The translations under genes were made by a program, and so were the position numbers. A DNA stretch of 7,751 nucleotides, taken from assembly GCA_900551465.1 (NCBI GenBank), contig URWL01000075.1, positions 1 through 7,751 on the forward strand, given 5' to 3'. The DNA is from an uncultured Blautia sp. GTDB taxonomy: Bacteria; Bacillota; Clostridia; Lachnospirales; Lachnospiraceae. This document shows positions 5,371-7,751 of the stretch, in pieces. Under the pieces are notes generated by a model that saw only the letters and a list, made by a program, of their open reading frames with translations, searched no databases and had not been told where the DNA came from. Positions within the stretch are counted from its first letter, which is position 1; each line of letters opens with the position of its first letter.

Positions 5371-7751
5371 TTGGATAAAGAAGAATATCGAATAAAGTTA
5401 AATCAGATGAATCACTATGTAGACCAGAAAAAATACAAAGAAGCAATGGATGTTGTGGACAGTATTGACTGGAGAAGAGTGAAGAATGTCCATACATTGT
5501 GTGTTGTTGGTGAAATTTACGCTGCAAATAAGAGATATGAGGAAAGCCGGGAAATATTCCTTCTGGCATATCATCGGGCTCCGATCGGAAAAAATATTCT
5601 GTACAGACTGATTGAAGTTTCGCTGAAAATGAAGGATATTCAGGAAGCAGAAGAGTTTTTTGAGGAATTTCAGGAAGTTGCGCCAAATGACAGTAACCAG
5701 TACATCCTGAGATATAAGATCAGCAAGGCGGAAAATGCATCTCTGGAAGAACAGATCAGGATACTTGAAGATTATAAAGAAAAGGAATTTACAGAGCGCT
5801 GGTCCTATGAGCTTGCCAAACTGTATTATCAGAATGGCGAAACAAAAAAATGTCTGGAGCTTTGTAATGATATCATCCTTTGGTTTAATGAAGGACGCTA
5901 TGTACTGAAAGCCATGGATCTTAAGAATCGTATGGGTCAGCTTACAGGAGCAGAAAAAGAACGGTATGAGCAGCAGTTTGTGCCAAATCTTACTACTGTA
6001 GAACAGATGGGCCAGGATGGAGATACTCAGGCTGTGCAGGAGGATGCTGCAGATGAGGATGCTCCTGTGATCGAAAGTGTCCGTATTGATGAGCGGGACG
6101 TAAATAATGCGGAAAGCCTTCAGGAAAAGATATCCAAAAGCATCCGTGATATTTTTAACGGCAGCAAAAAAGAATCCGAGGAAGAGTTTGCTGAAGAAGA
6201 TCAGGACATCCAGGAAGAAGAGCATCAGGATGAACTGATTAAGGACAAGTCTTCAGAAGAGGAAGAACAGAATGTTCCTGAGCTTGAGCCAGAGGATATT
6301 TCTGCAGATACAAACATTTCTGACAGCCAGCCGGCAGAGGCGGAAGAGACTGCCCAGGAGCAGCTGGAAGAAAAGTCGGAAGAAGTGCAGGATGTGTCCA
6401 AGCTGGAAGACGAAGAAGAGCTTTCGGACAGCATTAAAGAACTCAGGAAATTTGAGATTCCGGATTCCATGAAAGATGTTGACCTTGCAGAAAATGTTTA
6501 TGCAGATATTCCAAAAGCTCCGGATATTACTCTTCCGGATATGGACAAGGATACAGAAGACGGGAAAGCAGAATTTGATGAATTTAATCTTGAAGATATG
6601 ATCCTTTCTGCTGCAACAGCTCAGGGAATCGAAATTCCCAAGGATACGGTTTCTGAACAGCCAAAGCTTCAGGAAGATGATGTACTGGACGAAGATTATA
6701 TGACAGAAGAAGATCTTCAGAGTGCAGAAGAAGAGTTTTTAAACGGTCCGGCAGGAAGAAAGACAGAGCCGGAGTTTGAAGAGGAGGAAATCCGGGGAGA
6801 AGACTCCTATGAGGATGATGAGCTGAACGACGACGATTTTTACGAATACAGTGATGAGGAAGATGACGACTTCTATGGTGATGAAGCTGACGAAGACGAA
6901 GACAGCTTTTATGAAGACGATGAAGATGATGAACTGTATGAAGACGATGAAGAAGATTTCTATGAAGATGAGGATGACGAGTTCGATGAGGAAGAAGAAA
7001 TTGAGGAGCTTCCTGTTGTAAGCCGCAAGCCTCTTACGGAAAAGAGAACAGCAAAAATAAAAAGACCGGATCCTGACAGAAGAACTGTATTCAGAGAAGA
7101 GACTCCTGTAAGAAAAGCAGAGCCTAAAAAGAAGAAACGCCGCATCAGCGAAGAAGAGGAACTGGAGCGTTTTGTTGATTCAATCCGTCCTCAGGAAGCA
7201 ATGGATATTATTCCAAGAGAAAAGCAGCTGACAGACAGTGAGAAAAAGCTGTTTACATATTTTGCCAAAGTACCGGGTCTGAGAGAACAGCTGGTAGAGA
7301 CATTGTGTGATGTACAGGATGCTGCAGCAGATAAAACTTCCAGAACAGGCAATATTATTGTTATGGGCGGCAGAGAGACAGGAAAAACAAGATTGATTTC
7401 CGGTCTGATCCCGGCAATCTGTAAGGAACTGAATCTGGAAGCTGCCAAAGTAGCTTATGTATTTGCAGATCAGATTAATGGAAAAAATATAGCAGCTATT
7501 GTTAAGAAAATGGCAGGCGGTTTTCTTGTAATCGAAAATGCAAATCAGCTGAAAAAAGAAACCGTAAACCAGCTGAGTAAGGCAATGGAATTCCGTACAG
7601 ACGGAATGATCGTGATCATGGAAGATGAAAAGATCGGTATGCGCAAGCTTATGGCAAGATTCCCGAAATTTGCGTCCAAGTTTACATCAATGATCAATAT
7701 TCCGGTATTTACCAATGATGAGCTTGTAAATTTTGCTATGATCTATACAAG
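5371..7751 (+). CDS. TPR-like / acidic low-complexity / CbbX-SpoVK-type AAA+ protein (partial, C-terminus outside window)
   Basis: The reading frame is open for 793 codons to the window end; I translated it codon by codon and found no stop. Residues 1-200 are helical with TPR-like repeats: about 16-36, a good one at 40-73 (GEIYAANKRYEESREIFLLA, then a proline), 74-107 and 140-175. Residues 211-547 are Asp/Glu-rich and probably disordered, with aromatic-acidic repeats at 490-538. A basic block follows at 551-591 (KKKKRR at its end). After a helical linker, a C-terminal AAA+ domain shows Walker A GGRETGKT (666-673), a Walker-B-like FLVIEN (718-723) and RFPKFASKF (763-771), which aligns by eye with the NPGLxSRF box of CbbX/SpoVK ATPases. 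The start is TTG at 5371, the first start codon after an in-frame TAA (5344-5346), with a weak GGTGA site at 5359-5363. The next in-frame ATG is at 5407 without a ribosome site. The function is unknown. It follows recF, in a place where remB or gyrB is often found. Confidence 0.88.
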   Translation, partial: MDKEEYRIKLNQMNHYVDQKKYKEAMDVVDSIDWRRVKNVHTLCVVGEIYAANKRYEESREIFLLAYHRAPIGKNILYRLIEVSLKMKDIQEAEEFFEEFQEVAPNDSNQYILRYKISKAENASLEEQIRILEDYKEKEFTERWSYELAKLYYQNGETKKCLELCNDIILWFNEGRYVLKAMDLKNRMGQLTGAEKERYEQQFVPNLTTVEQMGQDGDTQAVQEDAADEDAPVIESVRIDERDVNNAESLQEKISKSIRDIFNGSKKESEEEFAEEDQDIQEEEHQDELIKDKSSEEEEQNVPELEPEDISADTNISDSQPAEAEETAQEQLEEKSEEVQDVSKLEDEEELSDSIKELRKFEIPDSMKDVDLAENVYADIPKAPDITLPDMDKDTEDGKAEFDEFNLEDMILSAATAQGIEIPKDTVSEQPKLQEDDVLDEDYMTEEDLQSAEEEFLNGPAGRKTEPEFEEEEIRGEDSYEDDELNDDDFYEYSDEEDDDFYGDEADEDEDSFYEDDEDDELYEDDEEDFYEDEDDEFDEEEEIEELPVVSRKPLTEKRTAKIKRPDPDRRTVFREETPVRKAEPKKKKRRISEEEELERFVDSIRPQEAMDIIPREKQLTDSEKKLFTYFAKVPGLREQLVETLCDVQDAAADKTSRTGNIIVMGGRETGKTRLISGLIPAICKELNLEAAKVAYVFADQINGKNIAAIVKKMAGGFLVIENANQLKKETVNQLSKAMEFRTDGMIVIMEDEKIGMRKLMARFPKFASKFTSMINIPVFTNDELVNFAMIYT

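Noticed and set aside
5398..6225. 275-residue minus-strand open frame rich in Phe/Leu/Ile that could look like a membrane protein
   Set aside because: It lies antisense to the TPR-like region. Its hydrophobicity is explained by the complement of AT-rich Glu/Lys/Asp codons, and no start signals were seen.
6225..7448. Minus-strand open frames, Ser- and Phe-rich, opposite the TPR/AAA+ gene (for example 6225-6470 and 6960-7145)
   Set aside because: They are mirror images of Asp/Glu/Lys codon runs on the plus strand. They show no ribosome sites, no domain character and lie inside a well-supported coding frame.
1..7751. CRISPR arrays, insertion sequences, tRNA or rRNA genes, prophage remnants
   Set aside because: No repeat-spacer pattern, transposase-like frame, terminal inverted repeats with target duplication, or tRNA/rRNA-like sequence was seen. 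The region is conserved core chromosome.

Overview
The window is the chromosomal replication-origin region of a low-to-medium GC Gram-positive bacterium. It has the conserved order yidD-rnpA-rpmH (leftward), then oriC, then dnaA-dnaN-yaaA-recF (rightward). Strong AGGAGG-type ribosome sites, TTG starts, lysine/glutamate-rich proteins and the sequence character of DnaA, RnpA and RecF point to Clostridia, most likely Lachnospiraceae. That family assignment is inference, since no database search was possible.

Left part (1-802, minus strand): the start of yidD overlaps the end of rnpA by 20 bases. A candidate hairpin terminator or attenuator separates rnpA from rpmH. A near-consensus promoter (TTGACG-N17-TATAAT) drives rpmH away from the origin. 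Positions 803-951 hold no gene, only AT-rich DNA with one small hairpin.

Origin (about 952-1315 and 2687-2868): at least nine 9-mers matching TTWTNCACA, plus several with one mismatch, lie upstream of dnaA. Three more lie between dnaA and dnaN. This resembles the bipartite, dnaA-flanking origin known from Bacillus subtilis. A dnaA promoter (TTGAAA-N17-TATTAT) sits directly downstream of a tight three-box cluster, which suggests DnaA autoregulation.

Replication operon (1316-5313): the initiator DnaA, the sliding clamp DnaN, a small S4-domain RNA-binding protein (YaaA) and the gap-repair ATPase RecF are closely packed and co-oriented with replication.

Right part (5371-7751, running off the window): where remB or gyrB might be expected, there is a large open reading frame of at least 793 codons with no stop in the window. 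It encodes TPR-like helical repeats, a long Asp/Glu-rich disordered region ending in aromatic-acidic repeats, a short basic block, and a C-terminal AAA+ domain of the CbbX/SpoVK type. The Walker A motif is intact but the Walker B and arginine-finger positions look altered. It appears to have its own promoter overlapping the recF stop codon. This is the least explained and most interesting part of the window.
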